Shown: positions 20,311-32,600, counted from the first letter of the stretch. The stretch is DNA of 64,000 bases from Gracilaria vermiculophylla (GCA_019155205.2 JAHNZQ020000004.1:4217141-4281140); one strand, 5' to 3'. Numbers and translations are program-made. Notes: generated from the letters alone by a model not told the origin.

Positions 20311-20510
20311 AAGCGCTTTCACCGTTAGCAGCGTGTTTTGCCAAGTTGTCTAAATGCATTTGACAAGCCATCGAAAAGCACGGGCGATGGCTGAATTGAC
20401 TGAGTTGGGAGGGGTGTATTTGGGAACTGGTTCGCCCTCCTTAGTCATGTTGCCATAAGTTCTGGGTTTCCTGCTTGTCATGGAAAACTGCGTGGGTTCA
20501 ACCAGCTGGT
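20311..20510 (+). pseudogene. decayed partial duplicate of the ELL 3' end
   Basis: By-eye alignment shows this stretch resembles 19806-20035, the last 30 or so codons of ELL plus its 3' flank. Shared blocks include agcgctttca and cagcgtgttttgcc near the start, gcc-tcgaa and gagttggg-gg-gtgt in the middle, and a gggttc-acca-ctg block near the end. Gaps and stops destroy the reading frame. Similarity is roughly 60 to 65 percent by eye, with several small deletions in the copy. Confidence 0.55.
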
Positions 20511-22034
20511 TGTTGGGGAAAATGGGGTGAAGCCTTTACGGGTTGCTGAGCAAGAAACAGAGGGAGAGTTTCGAACAAGCTTTGAAAGTGCCATTGCCTT
20601 GTTTGGTTTTGTCTTTGAAGACAAAAGAAAAATAGTTTGTAGTTTTGTTTGACTGATGAAAGACACGTTAACATGAAATTGTGAGATTCGCCGCTTCTTG
20701 TTCTGCGCGCTGACGTCGGCCATCTGACAAAATGTTTCCCTGGCGCTTTGGCATGCTCCTGGCATCCATGTGGATGGAAGGGGCTTGTCCTTTCTTGAAC
20801 CTCTTAACTTCCAATGCGGCGGGCGTAGAAACTGATAGGGACAGGAAGGGAAAGCTCTACGAGAGAAATACTGTCATTTTTTTGACTCGTCCGCTGGAAT
20901 CGCGCTCCTTGGACTGGCGGTCAACAACTCATAAGCGGAAGTGGTGTGGGCCGCTTGTGCTCCGTCATTTCACCTCACACGACTCAATTGTCTGGCTCCA
21001 GATTGAACATTCCTACCAGATTGGATAAGTCTTGAAACGTGATCCATCGACTGCATGATGTCAACTATAGAGCTCGCTCGCGTGAGCATGCTTAGCTGTC
21101 TCTACAGTGGCGAGGGGCACACGGGTACCGTTAGGACGAGGGAGTTGTGAATGAGGCGGCTAAAAGAATTGAAAAACGGTTCTGCTCAATCGCGGTGCTC
21201 GTCGGTGCCAAGGCAACGTAGCAGTAATAGATATCGGACGTGAGCAGTGCACGTCACGTCAAATGTTCCTGCAGTCGTGTGATTTGACCAGCTATCGATA
21301 TGAAGTGATGCCGTGGAAGGCATCGTGCGTGATTCCGAGGTCCGTTTGGAACTGGCTTAGAAAATGTTCAAAACAGCTGCGGTTTCCAACTCAAAGTAGA
21401 GTATGGCCCTGCAGATGTGCAGATGAAGGTCGACTTCGGTTCAACTTGCACAGACAATGAGGACGAGGAACACGTTGAGGGCGAGTGCCGCCGACGGGCC
21501 GAGTGTGGAGTACAGCATGAAGCTCTGGTGTGCAGTGATTGTGATTGGGTAGCGGAAGCGTAGGAACAACAAAGAAATGCATTTTTGTAAACATGGCTGT
21601 GCCGACACGTTGGACACAAAGCCAAGTTGAGGAGGGGGGGACGGGTCACCGCGCGGAACGTCTGCTATGCTCGAGGACGCTACAGTGATTGGTTTTTCGC
21701 ACGGGATGTTATGATGCCATCAAATCAAGCGGGACAGGTTATTTATGGTGATGGAGAGCTTTTGCAGACGACGGTGGCGACGGGTTTGCAGGTTTGCAAC
21801 GGCTCAGGACGCATTAACAGGATGTGTGCTGACGATAGCGGTAATCGTGATGGACTCTGATGGTGCCGCCTGATATCGAACAAGAGTCGGTAATGGTACT
21901 ATGCACCGGTCGCGGAGGAGTGTGGAGGCGCGCGTCAGTGCGCGACGGTAGCGGCTGCCCACACGCGCCCCTGGCGTGGCTACGCCACACCCCACTGAAC
22001 AATGGCGCCCACGGCGCACACGTGCGCGCGAGCC

Positions 22035-22039
22035 ATTGG
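22035..22039 (-). promoter_or_regulatory. CCAAT box upstream of MRS2
   Basis: ATTGG on the + strand within agccattggccgcc, about 360 bases before the MRS2 start. The same sequence context occurs upstream of the sigma factor at 16665. Confidence 0.35.
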
Positions 22040-22395
22040 CCGCCGTTACGCTGCAGGGTGCCCCCCCTTGGAGCCTCAAGCTGCCCCCGCGCCACGCGCA
22101 GTGCTGAGTGCACACGATGCCCAAGTGTCAAGACCCACCGCGGCACTCCCGCTCCCGCCACCGCCACGGCGCCCCCGCTCCCGCCCGCGCCCGTTGGATA
22201 CCCCGCGCGCGCCTCCCCCCCCCCCCTCCCCCGCGGCCCTCACCCTTGCGCTCCACCGTCCGCTTCCGCGTGCGCCCTGTTCATATTCGTCGCAGCCGCG
22301 TCTGTTCGTCTGTGCTCTGCGCTCCCCACGCGTGCGTTCGTGTGAGCGCTGCTTCTTCATGTGCCATGTAATCGCCAACGCTCGCTTCTTCCACC

Positions 22396-24012
22396 ATGCC
22401 TGCCCAGCTGCGACGATCGTCTTCCGCTCCGTCGCTCACTAGCGCCCGTCTCCCCCGCGCCTATCTGCGTCGGCTCGTGGCTGCTTCTCGACGTATTCTC
22501 ACCCGCCGCGACACCGCCGCCGCCCACCCGTCGCCGCCCACCCCGCCCACTCCCACCCCCTCCCGCTCCTCACCGCAAGACAATTCGTTCCACAACCTCG
22601 ACACCAAGATCGATGGCCTTGAAAAATATGCCCTGCGTTACGCCCGTCGAAACCTCACCCTCACCTTTCTGCAGCTAGATATGCACGGCGATTCGCAGAT
22701 GTGCACACTCACCCGACAGCAGATTCTCGCTCAAGTGCGACTGACAGCTGATTTTCCGGACGCTACCACCCAACATGCACGCACTTTCATGGACTTGCGC
22801 ACCTCCCCGTTTGCCCAAACTCCCATCGACCCTCAACAATCCAGACCGCAGCGCGGCAGAACGCGCCGCATTCGATCGGGCGCCCGTCATCACGAAGCGC
22901 CACCTCGCGAATTTCTGCCTCCGGCCAAGAAGCGTCCTGGCGGCAACCGGCTTTCAATCCGCGACATGCGTCAGATGGACCCAGAGTTCCCGGCAAACCC
23001 TGCAATTTGGATCCGTGAGGATGCCATTGTCGTCAGTCTCGAATCTGTTCGCGCCATTATTCTTCATGACAAAATCTTCATTTTTGATCCCGACAACGAT
23101 GCCATGCAAAAGCCCATGTGGTACATAAGAAAGTGCATTGCCAGCAGCGAGAACGTGTTTCTTCCATTTGAGTTCAGAGCGCTGGAGGGTATTTTGCTCA
23201 ACACGTGCTCTGTGCTAGAGCGCGAGTTTTTTGCAATTGAGCCGCAGCTCAAGCAGACGATTGGTACTTTGCCAACGCGCGTTACGAATGAGGGCCTGGA
23301 GATGTTGCGCCATCTGGAGCAGCGCCTAAATCAATACTGCTCCAGAGCGCGGAAAGTTCAGCAAGCGTTGCAAGCTGTCTTGGATGACGATGAGGATATG
23401 GCCGACATGTACCTTACGGAGAAGTACAAGAACCCGGTCACTAGCAGAAATGCCCTAGATCACGACGAAGCTGAAATGCTGCTTGAAACCTACTTGCAGA
23501 CTGTGGATGATGTAACCACAAAAAGCGACTTGCTCAGCCGAGCTATCGATCATACTGAAAATCTTATCGAAATACAACTCGATACCATGCAGAATCGTCT
23601 GCTGCTGGTGGACTTGTTTATCACTGCTATCACGACCACCCTTTCTTTCGGGACGTTGGTCACTTCAATTTTTGGAATGAATCTGCCGCTGCCACAGCAG
23701 ATTTCAAGTCTACCAAGCAGTCAGTTCTACTTTTATGGGTGTGTGATTCTTGTGTTTACGACCATGGGTATTGGCTTGGCCTTCTTGATGAGGTGGTGTC
23801 GACGCGAGGGCATATTTAGAGGAAGGGCGCCTAGTCGAAAGAGATTCAAAATGCGCAAAAAGAGGGGCATCATGGATCAAGTGACCGAGACCATGCGACA
23901 ACAAACGGAGGAGCTTCTTTCAAAGCCACCACGATCAGTACTGCAAAGAACGCGATTCCCGTGGGAGCACGAAGCGGAGAACCTGGCCGTTAGAGACGGG
24001 CGACTGGTGTAG
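22396..24012 (+). CDS. MRS2: MRS2/CorA-type magnesium channel
   Basis: This 538-residue protein has the MRS2/LPE10 layout. The N-terminal leader (residues 1-45) is rich in Arg, Ser and Ala with no acidic residues, as in mitochondrial or plastid targeting peptides. The large soluble domain includes IWIREDAIVVSLESVRAIIL and DPDND, and long helices (LPFEFRALEGILL onward). Two membrane segments lie at about 405-426 and 445-467. The signature Gly-Met-Asn of the CorA superfamily is at 427-429, at the end of the first membrane helix. These pentameric channels carry Mg2+ into the mitochondrial matrix, or across plastid membranes in algae and plants. Which organelle is not decided here. The C-terminal tail is basic. 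Confidence 0.9.
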   Translation: MPAQLRRSSSAPSLTSARLPRAYLRRLVAASRRILTRRDTAAAHPSPPTPPTPTPSRSSPQDNSFHNLDTKIDGLEKYALRYARRNLTLTFLQLDMHGDSQMCTLTRQQILAQVRLTADFPDATTQHARTFMDLRTSPFAQTPIDPQQSRPQRGRTRRIRSGARHHEAPPREFLPPAKKRPGGNRLSIRDMRQMDPEFPANPAIWIREDAIVVSLESVRAIILHDKIFIFDPDNDAMQKPMWYIRKCIASSENVFLPFEFRALEGILLNTCSVLEREFFAIEPQLKQTIGTLPTRVTNEGLEMLRHLEQRLNQYCSRARKVQQALQAVLDDDEDMADMYLTEKYKNPVTSRNALDHDEAEMLLETYLQTVDDVTTKSDLLSRAIDHTENLIEIQLDTMQNRLLLVDLFITAITTTLSFGTLVTSIFGMNLPLPQQISSLPSSQFYFYGCVILVFTTMGIGLAFLMRWCRREGIFRGRAPSRKRFKMRKKRGIMDQVTETMRQQTEELLSKPPRSVLQRTRFPWEHEAENLAVRDGRLV

Positions 24013-24158
24013 GCGGTAGATATTTGAAGACTTTTTTAGGCTTCGTTTGTTTTGTTTTTCTGACTAGCGATATAAAGTATACCTGTGTAACTCGCTTCTT
24101 CTCATTCACCGTTCATGAGACGGTTTTGCTCGATTTTATCAGTTAAAGGTGTGGCGTG

Positions 24159-24986
24159 TTATTCGTATACCCACACGGATGACGTGGGTTGCCAGGTCGT
24201 CAGCTCGCTTTCTTCGAACCAGAGCGCAATTTCACGTTGTGCAGTCTCAACAGCGTCAGAACCGCTTTATTGCAGAGCGTCAGAGAGGTACATGAGTTAA
24301 AAATCTGCAACGGCTGCGGGCACCGCTCCTGTGAGCAATTTTGAAAAAGCGCAGATGGGTGAGTCAACTTACTGAATAACACTAGAAAAGATTTGGAGCG
24401 GCGCAGTGAGTGTGAAAGTCCGCGTTCGTTAGTTTGATTACATAGAAAGCGAATGAAACCCAGGACGAAAACGCATTTGTGTAGCAACGTACTTGCGACC
24501 GACATCGACAGCATAGTCTCCGCGAATTGTTCCTGGGGCGCTACTCAGCGGATTGGTCTCCCCAATCATTTTACGGGCGGTGACCACTACCTGTTCGCCT
24601 TCCCAAACCATGGCGCAGACGGGTCCGCTGGTGATAAAGTGCACGAGGTCGTTGAAGAAGGGCTTTTCCTTGAGAGACTCGTAGTGCTCCTCGGCAAGCT
24701 GTTTGGTCGGAACCAATGTCTTGATGGCCACGAGCTTAAAGCCTTTATTTTCGAAACGGGAGATAATAGCGCCGAGAATTCCGCGGTTGATCCCATCGGG
24801 CTTCACAGCGATAAACGTTCTTTCCGTGCGCGCCATGCGCGGCGGTGAGAGAATTGCTTGCGAGGATTGGCGATGGATCCTCACTGCGGAAAGCTTTGGG
24901 GTGAATGTCGACCGACGCAGACCACATGATGAGGGGGCTGAAGACTTGATGCGCGGAATCGCGATGCTTGAAGTGATGAACGCCAT
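24159..24986 (-). CDS. NDK: nucleoside diphosphate kinase, organelle-targeted, three exons with a 9-nt micro-exon
   Basis: Spliced gene: exons 24986-24493, 24381-24373 and 24264-24159, giving 202 residues. The unspliced frame stops 18 codons past VDVGR and lacks the active site. Joining the exons gives RNVIHGSD, with the phosphohistidine nucleophile at His168, then AQREIALWF and a C-terminal WVYE, all typical of NDP kinases. Introns are 111 nt (GTACGT...AG) and 108 nt (GTAAGT...AG). The 9-nt exon tgttattca supplies the last base of Asn165, Val166, Ile167 and two bases of His168. The ATP-site lysine is K62 in VKPDG. Residues 1-50 form a leader starting [11 protein letters not shown], Ser/Arg-rich, suggesting plastid (or mitochondrial) import. 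The enzyme exchanges phosphate between NTPs and NDPs. Confidence 0.92.
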
Positions 24987-27019
24987 TTTATCGAGTTGGG
25001 CTGGAGGTGCAACCGGTCAACTGCTTGAGATCGATGTACGGGCGCTGAAAGAGTTTAGTGAGCTGGTGGATTCAAGAAACTTGTTCCCGCGGGATCCGAG
25101 AGCCCACGTGCGGGCAGCCAATTGCGAAGCATCTGGCACATACGAAGGGCAGTGCAGTAGCACTGCTGTGGTACAGTAAAGTGACGTAGGAGGGTTCGAA
25201 GCTCAGAATTTGAGCGGCCTCGAGGGTCGCTGGGCATCACTGCACAACTCCTCCCCAGTGTGGCTTACAGTGCTTTAGATAATGAAGGATGTAAATTAAT
25301 GTTGACAAAATCTTGATGCTTGCTCCCCCGGCGTCGTTGCGCTCTGGGCGGGTGGGCCTGTCGTACGACGCGATGCGTTCCAAGCGGATCTGTCTGGTAC
25401 AATCAAGACAGTTTTCACTACCGAACGAGTCCGGACTAGTGCGTCTCTTCGCCCTGGTGAGAGGCTCACCTTGTAAGATAGAAAAGTGTTATTTTCAACC
25501 TGGTCTAGCCGTTTCGTCCAGTAATATTTTAATAAAACATAGGCAACAGAAATCAAAAGGCGCTGTAGATGGCGAACGCGGGAGATCACATAAGCAGCGC
25601 GAGCTGCTCCAGCCAATCGTTATTTTTAACAGCGCCTCTTTTGTTGTCCGCAACGCGTGCCATACACTTGTGATACGTACAACAACACCACGGATACTCA
25701 TTTGTTTGCTCCATGCTAAAGGTGCCCAATTCAGGGTCTTCGCACTAGACAGCTCTCGGGAATGGCACATCGGAAAGCCACCAATTAGCGCACAGGATCT
25801 GGGCCTGATCACAACGTGGACGGCCATGGGGGGTTCCCACCCCCCCCGTTCCCACACCGATATCACTCGTTGTCAACGTTGCTCTCCCACCACTGCCTCT
25901 CAGGGCGCGCGTATCAACCTGCTGCCTTGCTCCGCGTCTGTCTGCATTTGAATCTGTGCCGAGTTATTCTTAAAACGGCATCACCTGCCGAGCATTATGT
26001 ACATCCCATTCTTGCTTACCCTCCGATTCGACACACGTTCCCCAATTCTTTTACTATCAAGTTATATATCAGATCCATCCACGAGCATTTTCTCTTCGAT
26101 AGAGAAACTCACGAGGGTTATTGAATCACTGTAATCTAACATTTCGAGTTCTGCAACTGCTTACGCTCACATTTAGGTTCCATCTGTGCAGCAAGTGCCC
26201 AAGAGTTCTCTCCTTCTTGAACATGATGCCGTGTGCATCTTTATCGGTCTCTAAAAGGGAACACTGGTCAAGGCTTTCATGTTTCTAATAGTTCGATTCC
26301 CACTGCATCCGGTTTGTATAACATGGCTACAACGTGAACAACCGCATATTAGAAAACAAAGTGTGGCGGTCCATAGCACTAATGCGCTTTGAGAAAGTCT
26401 TAAAATGCAGTATGGCCACCTTAGACGTATTTGCGACGAAATGATGTTACATCGCCACAACATTTGTGCCTCTGTCTTCATTATCTACCGTGCACCTCTT
26501 GCTTTTGTTGTTTTCAAAAATCCCATGGGTATCACTTGGGTGCCTCTAATGACGAGCAAGTGAAAGAAATTCTTTTTTCACGTTCGCTCCTAATTGCAAC
26601 TCTTCAAACTGTATATCACTGTACCATCGTTTATGTAACAATTCAGTGAAATGCTGCTGACCTTCGGCACGAAAATAAGATAGGGGTATGTTTCCATAAT
26701 CTTGATCGGCATGATATATATTAGTGCTTTTTGGACACCTCACAGTGCCATTTCCATCGAACGCGCATGTCTAGTGCGAAGCTAGCATCCAAAGATACTC
26801 CTTGAAAACTTCTCAGATGTTTTGTATTTCAGCGCAATCTGCAAAATTACCATTGCTAAATACAATCAAAGTCGACGTTCTTACCTTTGTTGACCCAGAT
26901 TGTGCCCCTCAAAATACATTTCAAAGAAATACCTCACCATGTCATTCCGTGGAAATCATTCAATGGGAAAGAAGGTTAGAATTGGTACAATCATCGACAG
27001 AACTCTTTGATGGCACAAA
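24987..27019. other. 2 kb without a recognisable gene
   Basis: Between the NDK start and the 3' end of the gene at 27020. It contains one copy of a dispersed repeat (25306-25496). A 212-codon + strand frame at 25313-25951 overlaps that repeat and shows no domain. No RNA gene seen. Confidence 0.45.
25306..25496. repeat. dispersed repeat, copy 1
   Basis: Resembles 61564-61736 in the same orientation. Shared blocks include cgcgatgcgttccaa, aatcaag-cagtt-tcact, and gtgcgtctcttcgc, then a ttgta...aaaag-g-tattt block. Copy 1 has about 30 extra bases near its start. Type of element unknown. Confidence 0.7.
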
Positions 27020-28153
27020 TCAGCAAAAAGCTTGAGAAAAGTTGCAAGGATTATACCATAGTTTCAGCAGACGAATGTACTCGTCAAGCATGCTCACTGT
27101 GTAAGAATGCTTCCAAGCTCTGCCGTTTTGATCCAAGAGACGAATGCCAGGAGAATAGTGAAGCATGGTCTCAACTTTTAAACTAATGATTCGGGCCCAA
27201 GCTGGCGATCTTTTCTTTACCCTCAAAACGAAATGACGACAAGCCTCGACATTCAAACGTTTTGCATCTCCGGCAAAGTCTAATCCCCAGAGAGCAACAT
27301 AGGATGCTAACTGTCGTCCATTGAGGCTTGAGCTTGACCTTATCAGAGCGTGAGCAAGCATTTCGGGGAATGCGTCAGCGAATCGGACTGTAGCAACTTT
27401 CTCCTGCAGCATTTCCGTATCGATACAATCCGATGTGCAGTTCGCGAGATAGTTCAAGCAATCTTGGCGACTGCGTTCAAGCTCCGGCATTCCATCAAAA
27501 TGCATAATGATCTCGTCCCTGGTGTCGAACCAATGACTGGCGAAAGTTATCATTCGGAAAGCTTTGAAGGGGAGACTCACTTTCTTGTTTGTGTCCAGAA
27601 CCCATTTTCTCACAACAGCAATTTCATAAACCGGTCTGTTCATGAAACGAAATAATGTACGATCCTCTAGCTTTGCCACTTTGCCAATGTCACCACAGGC
27701 TGCGCTGATTTTCGAATCCTTGACAAAACGGCTCCAAAAAGCGTCAAGGCGAAGGGAAGCGGGTCTGGTCCCGTCAATGTCTTCAATGTTTCTTAATCTT
27801 GCTTGGATTACCATTAGTCTCGAGAGAGGCAGTTGAAAAATAGCAGCTTTATAGTACGCTTCTGCAAAACCGTATAGTGTTTTGAACCCCATCTGAGCGC
27901 CAAATTTGTTGAAAAAGTCGATTGCCTGGCGTGGTCTGTTGTGCTTCAAGAAGCTTTTGAGGTTGGTTTCAGATGGCGCGGAAACTACTGTGCAATACAA
28001 CTCAACTGTCTCTTCAAAAGAAAGTTCGATCAGGTCTTTTCCAGATGAGAAATTCCAAACAAGATAGTTGGAAAACATTTCCAGCTCCTGAGGAGAGCAC
28101 TGTTGGGGGATGCGAGGCATTATAGAACATATACAAAAAGGCAATGAATCCAA
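27020..28153 (-). CDS. unknown helical protein
   Basis: One uninterrupted 377-residue frame, clearly beyond chance length in AT-moderate sequence. I do not recognise a family. The composition is that of a soluble, mostly alpha-helical protein, with repeated short amphipathic segments (RPRQAIDFFNKFG, FPEMLAHALIRS, QLASYVALWGLDFAG) that could form a helical-repeat array. No membrane segment is evident. Residues 1-11 (CICSI) precede a second Met at 12, which may be the true start. A helical solenoid scaffold, as in nucleoporins or trafficking adaptors, is one possibility only. Confidence 0.68.
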   Translation of the reverse strand: MDSLPFCICSIMPRIPQQCSPQELEMFSNYLVWNFSSGKDLIELSFEETVELYCTVVSAPSETNLKSFLKHNRPRQAIDFFNKFGAQMGFKTLYGFAEAYYKAAIFQLPLSRLMVIQARLRNIEDIDGTRPASLRLDAFWSRFVKDSKISAACGDIGKVAKLEDRTLFRFMNRPVYEIAVVRKWVLDTNKKVSLPFKAFRMITFASHWFDTRDEIIMHFDGMPELERSRQDCLNYLANCTSDCIDTEMLQEKVATVRFADAFPEMLAHALIRSSSSLNGRQLASYVALWGLDFAGDAKRLNVEACRHFVLRVKKRSPAWARIISLKVETMLHYSPGIRLLDQNGRAWKHSYTVSMLDEYIRLLKLWYNPCNFSQAFC

Positions 28154-29615
28154 AACTCAAAAGTTTATCCCGATTCTTTGAACTGTGAAGGTTTGGCACG
28201 GATCCGCAGTTGATTTTGATGTAAAGTTAGTGTGCCTTGTTAAGAGTGCAAGCCACTTCAGAACAAGCGAAAGAAAGAAGGAACGAAAAATAATGTCGCT
28301 TTGTACGATTTTGGTGGGAAGATTAGACGAGGTCCGAAAACGAGAAAGATGGGAGAATGCAGCGTTCAGGGACTGTCATGCGACGAAATGGTAAGACACG
28401 ATGGGCGTATGAGGAATGAGAATGCTCTCTATGGATAAAGATATGCTGAGCTATTGAGTATGTTGTGCTTACAACAACATCTCACATTCGAACGGAATAT
28501 TTGATCGTGAACGTGGTAGGGTAGCGGCAACGAAAACATTTGCTAGGAAATGGTAGTCTCTTTTCATAAAACAGCTGCAGACACTCTCAGTGATTTCGTG
28601 GGGCTTGAAGGGCTCCGCCGTGAAACACGCCGTGAGACAATTTTCAGATGAAACCAAAACGTGGGCTACGGAACACGGACTATCTGTCCCTCATACCGTA
28701 ACGTCAAGGTATTCAGGATCAGAATATGAGATGGAACGGTTGAACATCCTCGCGTAACATGTCTAAAACGTGCATTGTAGGCAGCTGGAGTGTCTGCGCA
28801 CTTACTGTTTCCTTGGGCTATGTCCAGAGGTGGCTTCGATGGAATAAAAACGAAGCATGATCTTTATTTATATTCCAAAGCTCCCGTGCATGATCCAAAC
28901 AGCAATTAAAATGCTCCCCAAAGATGCTCTCGAATAAGGATATCATGCCATCATGGAAAAAAGCTCGGTACACGACGACCATACACGAGCACAACAAGAC
29001 ACTATTCTATGGGTCGTGTGACTTGTAATCGGGGAGAGCTCGCGCTTGCTGTAACGCAGTGCTGTGAAGTTTCTATTGTACCCGAGGATAGTGGGAGAGC
29101 TGTTCGTAGCGTTTAACATCACTTCGCGCTCGATTTCCTGGGGGAAGAGACTGAGGCGTTGTATTTGCATGGCAAGCGCATTTTATCATGAAGGTATCAT
29201 GTACAATTGCATGAATCGGACCTTGTTGGAGAGCGATCATCGCCATAGCAGGGATTCAGTGCCACGCGTGCCTTACCCACGCACACGTAATCTGCCTCTC
29301 AGACGTGTCACTGGAGCGCAGTTCCTTTCCCGCGCCATGAACCAAAAGGCTACAAGTGTCGCGGTCGTTCGTGTCAATGCCGCACTCGTCGAAGTCCGTC
29401 ATGTGCCGATTGCCATCCATCCGAACTCTTCCTCGCTACGGACCGTCCTTCTTATCGCCGTTCGCGTGAGAGTAGCTTCATACAGCAGTTCCTCAGCTGG
29501 ATATCAACAATTCCCGCCACGTCTAGCTTGGACCTACTTCTGCACATCCCCTACCTTTTTGCCGCGAAAATGTTCACCAGCACATCCTAGATCTTTCCTA
29601 TGAAAGTAGTTTCAC
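28154..29615. other. 1.46 kb divergent intergenic region
   Basis: Between divergent genes at 27020-28153 (-) and SEC3 (+). A 179-codon frame at 29064-29603 shows no domain. No RNA gene or repeat recognised. Confidence 0.45.
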
Positions 29616-32600
29616 ATGCAAACAACTCCCATCCAATCCATGCTTTCTCAACGTCGCTCCAGCGAACAAGCATCCCAATCTGCCCACTCAACACCATCAC
29701 AGCTGCGCCTCGAGTCCGCTTTGCGCCATGTCAACGTTCTGTTTTCAACCACTGCCTTTCAGGAAAATGACGCGCGACCGGACTCCCCCATACCCTCTCA
29801 GCCTACCCCTCGCACCTCCGAAGCATCTGCAGTGCGCCGCATTTTCTCACGCGAGCCACGGCGTCGTCCAGTTCACAGTCGTCTCGCTGTAGCTGCCAAT
29901 ACAAAGAATCCACGTCTTATTCGCATATACCATCTTGTCGATTATGGTGTCAACACACGTCCACTTATACATCGCGCTTGGAATATTTCTGACCTTCGCA
30001 GAATTGATGGTCTGGGTCAACCAGTGTCGGAGAGTGTGTCATTTGCTCTGCATTTCATTCCCGCCAAAGTGTTCATCTTTCGAACCCTGTCCCCGAATAC
30101 GAGGGCTTCGTTTTTGTGGTCGTTGCTGCAGACATGCGTTTCACGGCTCAAGCGCGCCCCACCTGTTCAGCATCTTCGTTTACTGGATTTGCAGACGTTG
30201 GCTGAAGCACCTCCAGTCGTAGATGACGCACCCTCTACAAAGCACAGAACTTCAGAATCCTCACACAAGAGTGTTGATGCTTCCGGACATCAGTCTGACG
30301 TTCCACCAACACGAACGTCGGAAGCTTCAACAAAGCGACATTCATCTCGCACTATTCAATCCAAACCTACCAGCCTGGATGAAGCAACGAACGATCTCTC
30401 AAGGAAACAGCATCACTTGGAGCCGACTGCAAAGTTGGCTGACGTCGATACTCGACAAGGTGCACTCGGCTCTCGAGCAAGGCCAGCGCATCAGTTTCCA
30501 AGAGCGTTTTCCGAACCAAAACTTTCCGATTCAACCCAGAAGCGAAATGAAACTAAATTAGACGACGAGTCATCCCAGGAAGCACCACGCTCTGAGCATG
30601 GGGTCGGTAGAGACTCCGACGTTGATCAATTAGCTTTTGAAGCCGCTGCGAAGCGTTTCGGAGGAAACCGATCGTCAAATATTATCAGCGGCACAGGGGA
30701 TATCACATCAAACTTGGATAGTGATCCTAAAGCTCTATGGTTCGACAATAGGAGAAGGGCGAATGAAGCCAACGCTAAAGCTCTCATGGAGCAAATGCGT
30801 CCGCAACGCGAGAAGAAACAAGCGACATTGAATGACGAAGAAAAGGCAGACTTATTGTACGCTTTAGATTTGTTCGCAGAGAATAGTGATGGCGAATTGC
30901 ATGAATTCGAGGGATGGCTTGATAGCCATATACAGAAACTAGAGGTCGAAAACATTGAAGATATTGTTGATGTCGAGAGCTGTGAGCCATGTCACGAGAC
31001 TACCGAGAGTGGGGTGTCAGGGGATGCGAAGGAAAGAGACGACGTTTATGATGTTCTCATCAAATCGATTACAGCGGCAGACCCTTGGCTTCGAAAATGT
31101 GAGAGTCTGCTGGAGCCTTACGCACGTCTATCACAAGAAATTAACGACGATTTAACTCTTCTTGAAATACAACAGGAGAACAACAGAGCCCTGCAAGTGG
31201 AGCTCGATGCACTACTTGATACGATATCCTTTACTGACCAACAACAAAAACTTATTGACAAATTGGATTCACTGGCAGCTGAAGACGGGGTTGAAGTGGA
31301 CTACTCGGAGTTGCACGAAGTCATGCACATGCTCGCGTTGAAATCAAACGAGATATCAAAACTGAACAAGATGTCAGAGATGGTTGCTGTTACAGATGCG
31401 CTGCGCTTGATATCTGAAAAACGTAATCTGGCGGCACGGTCTCTGTTTCCAAGCCTGAAATCATGCTTAGATGATACGTACGTCGAGCGTCGAAGAGCTG
31501 TATTCGCGTTTGACGATGTAGATCTGACCTCTGCATGCCCATCAAAAGAGGAGCGTGTTGAGAACTTTCGGAAAGGTCTGCAGTGCATAGTTGCATGTGA
31601 GAATAACGTTTTTTCTCAAGTCATCGATCATTATGTTGAGCTTTCGTCATCCTGGACCACAAGCTTTCTTCGATTTGCGATGCAAGCGGAACCACCTCTC
31701 ACTTTCGGAGAAGATGACCTGGATGGCCGAATGGTACGCTTTGCTGAGAACTTTTTGTATGGTTCACTTGTTGAGGGTCACTTGGCTCTCAACTTGTTTA
31801 ACAGCCAACTCCAGGACAAGGAAACAATTTTGCCTACCGTGTTGCGAAGACAGCTTCCTTCTCCGGAACTGCTGCGTGACTTTTTGAAGCGCGAGAATCA
31901 AGATGAAGAGGAATTTGATGCTGTCCTGCATCAGCATTTCTGGCGCTCACTAGAACTGTTTAGCATTGGGCTTACTGATTTCTCTGAGCAAAACCTGAAG
32001 GAAATAGTTTCCCGCGTGGAACAACGCTTGAGGGTGTTATATGACTCCCACCAAAAACGGTTTCCTACAGAGGTCTTGAAAATTGGGGATGTGAAGCCGA
32101 GCAATGAAGGCACGATGGAGGCTGTGTATAGCTTCCAATCTAAATGTAGAGTGCTATGTGTAACGTCTCAACGGTTGGTCGAGACACACGCGAATGCTGT
32201 CATGGCAATACTGTCGGAATCGCTTGACCAAAGAAGAAATGCCCATAGATCCGTATTTTTCTCTCGTGTGAAGAAGGCTGTTGATCTCGCGAGCGAATTA
32301 TCCGGATTATCTCGCGAATCATCTTCCGGAGTTCAAACAAGGGGCGACGAAAACGACCGGAGCCTGTCAATATGCGAAAAAATTATTCGTACAGCACTTA
32401 GAAGGACCGAGGTGGCTTCGGCTGCTGCTGGCGAGCATGCGGATGATGTGAAGCTACAATGTTACGGCTACATCTCCGCGAAACTCGGCGAAGCGAATAA
32501 TGAAGAAAGTCTCCAACGTCTGATTCGAGTGGCTGATCGTCTCAGGGAACACGTCATGGGCCGTTGGGTAAACAAAATGGTAATAGGGAAAGTGTTTAAT

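Larger units (their letters stand above)
19905..22395. other. 2.5 kb between ELL and MRS2
   Basis: Holds the ELL 3' UTR, a degenerate copy of the ELL 3' end (20311-20510), and from about 21900 a GC-rich promoter region for MRS2. Small frames here, including a 138-codon frame at 19912-20328, show no domain. Confidence 0.5.

Noticed and set aside
19912..20328. 138-codon frame after ELL
   Set aside because: It lies in the duplicated ELL 3' flank, has no domain, and its end overlaps the decayed copy.
24200..24245. Possible minus-strand tRNA T-loop (ggttcgaa)
   Set aside because: It is the last exon of NDP kinase, coding ALWFEE; the flanking bases do not pair as a T-arm.
25313..25951. 212-codon plus-strand frame
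   Set aside because: It runs across a dispersed repeat and has no domain or conserved segment.
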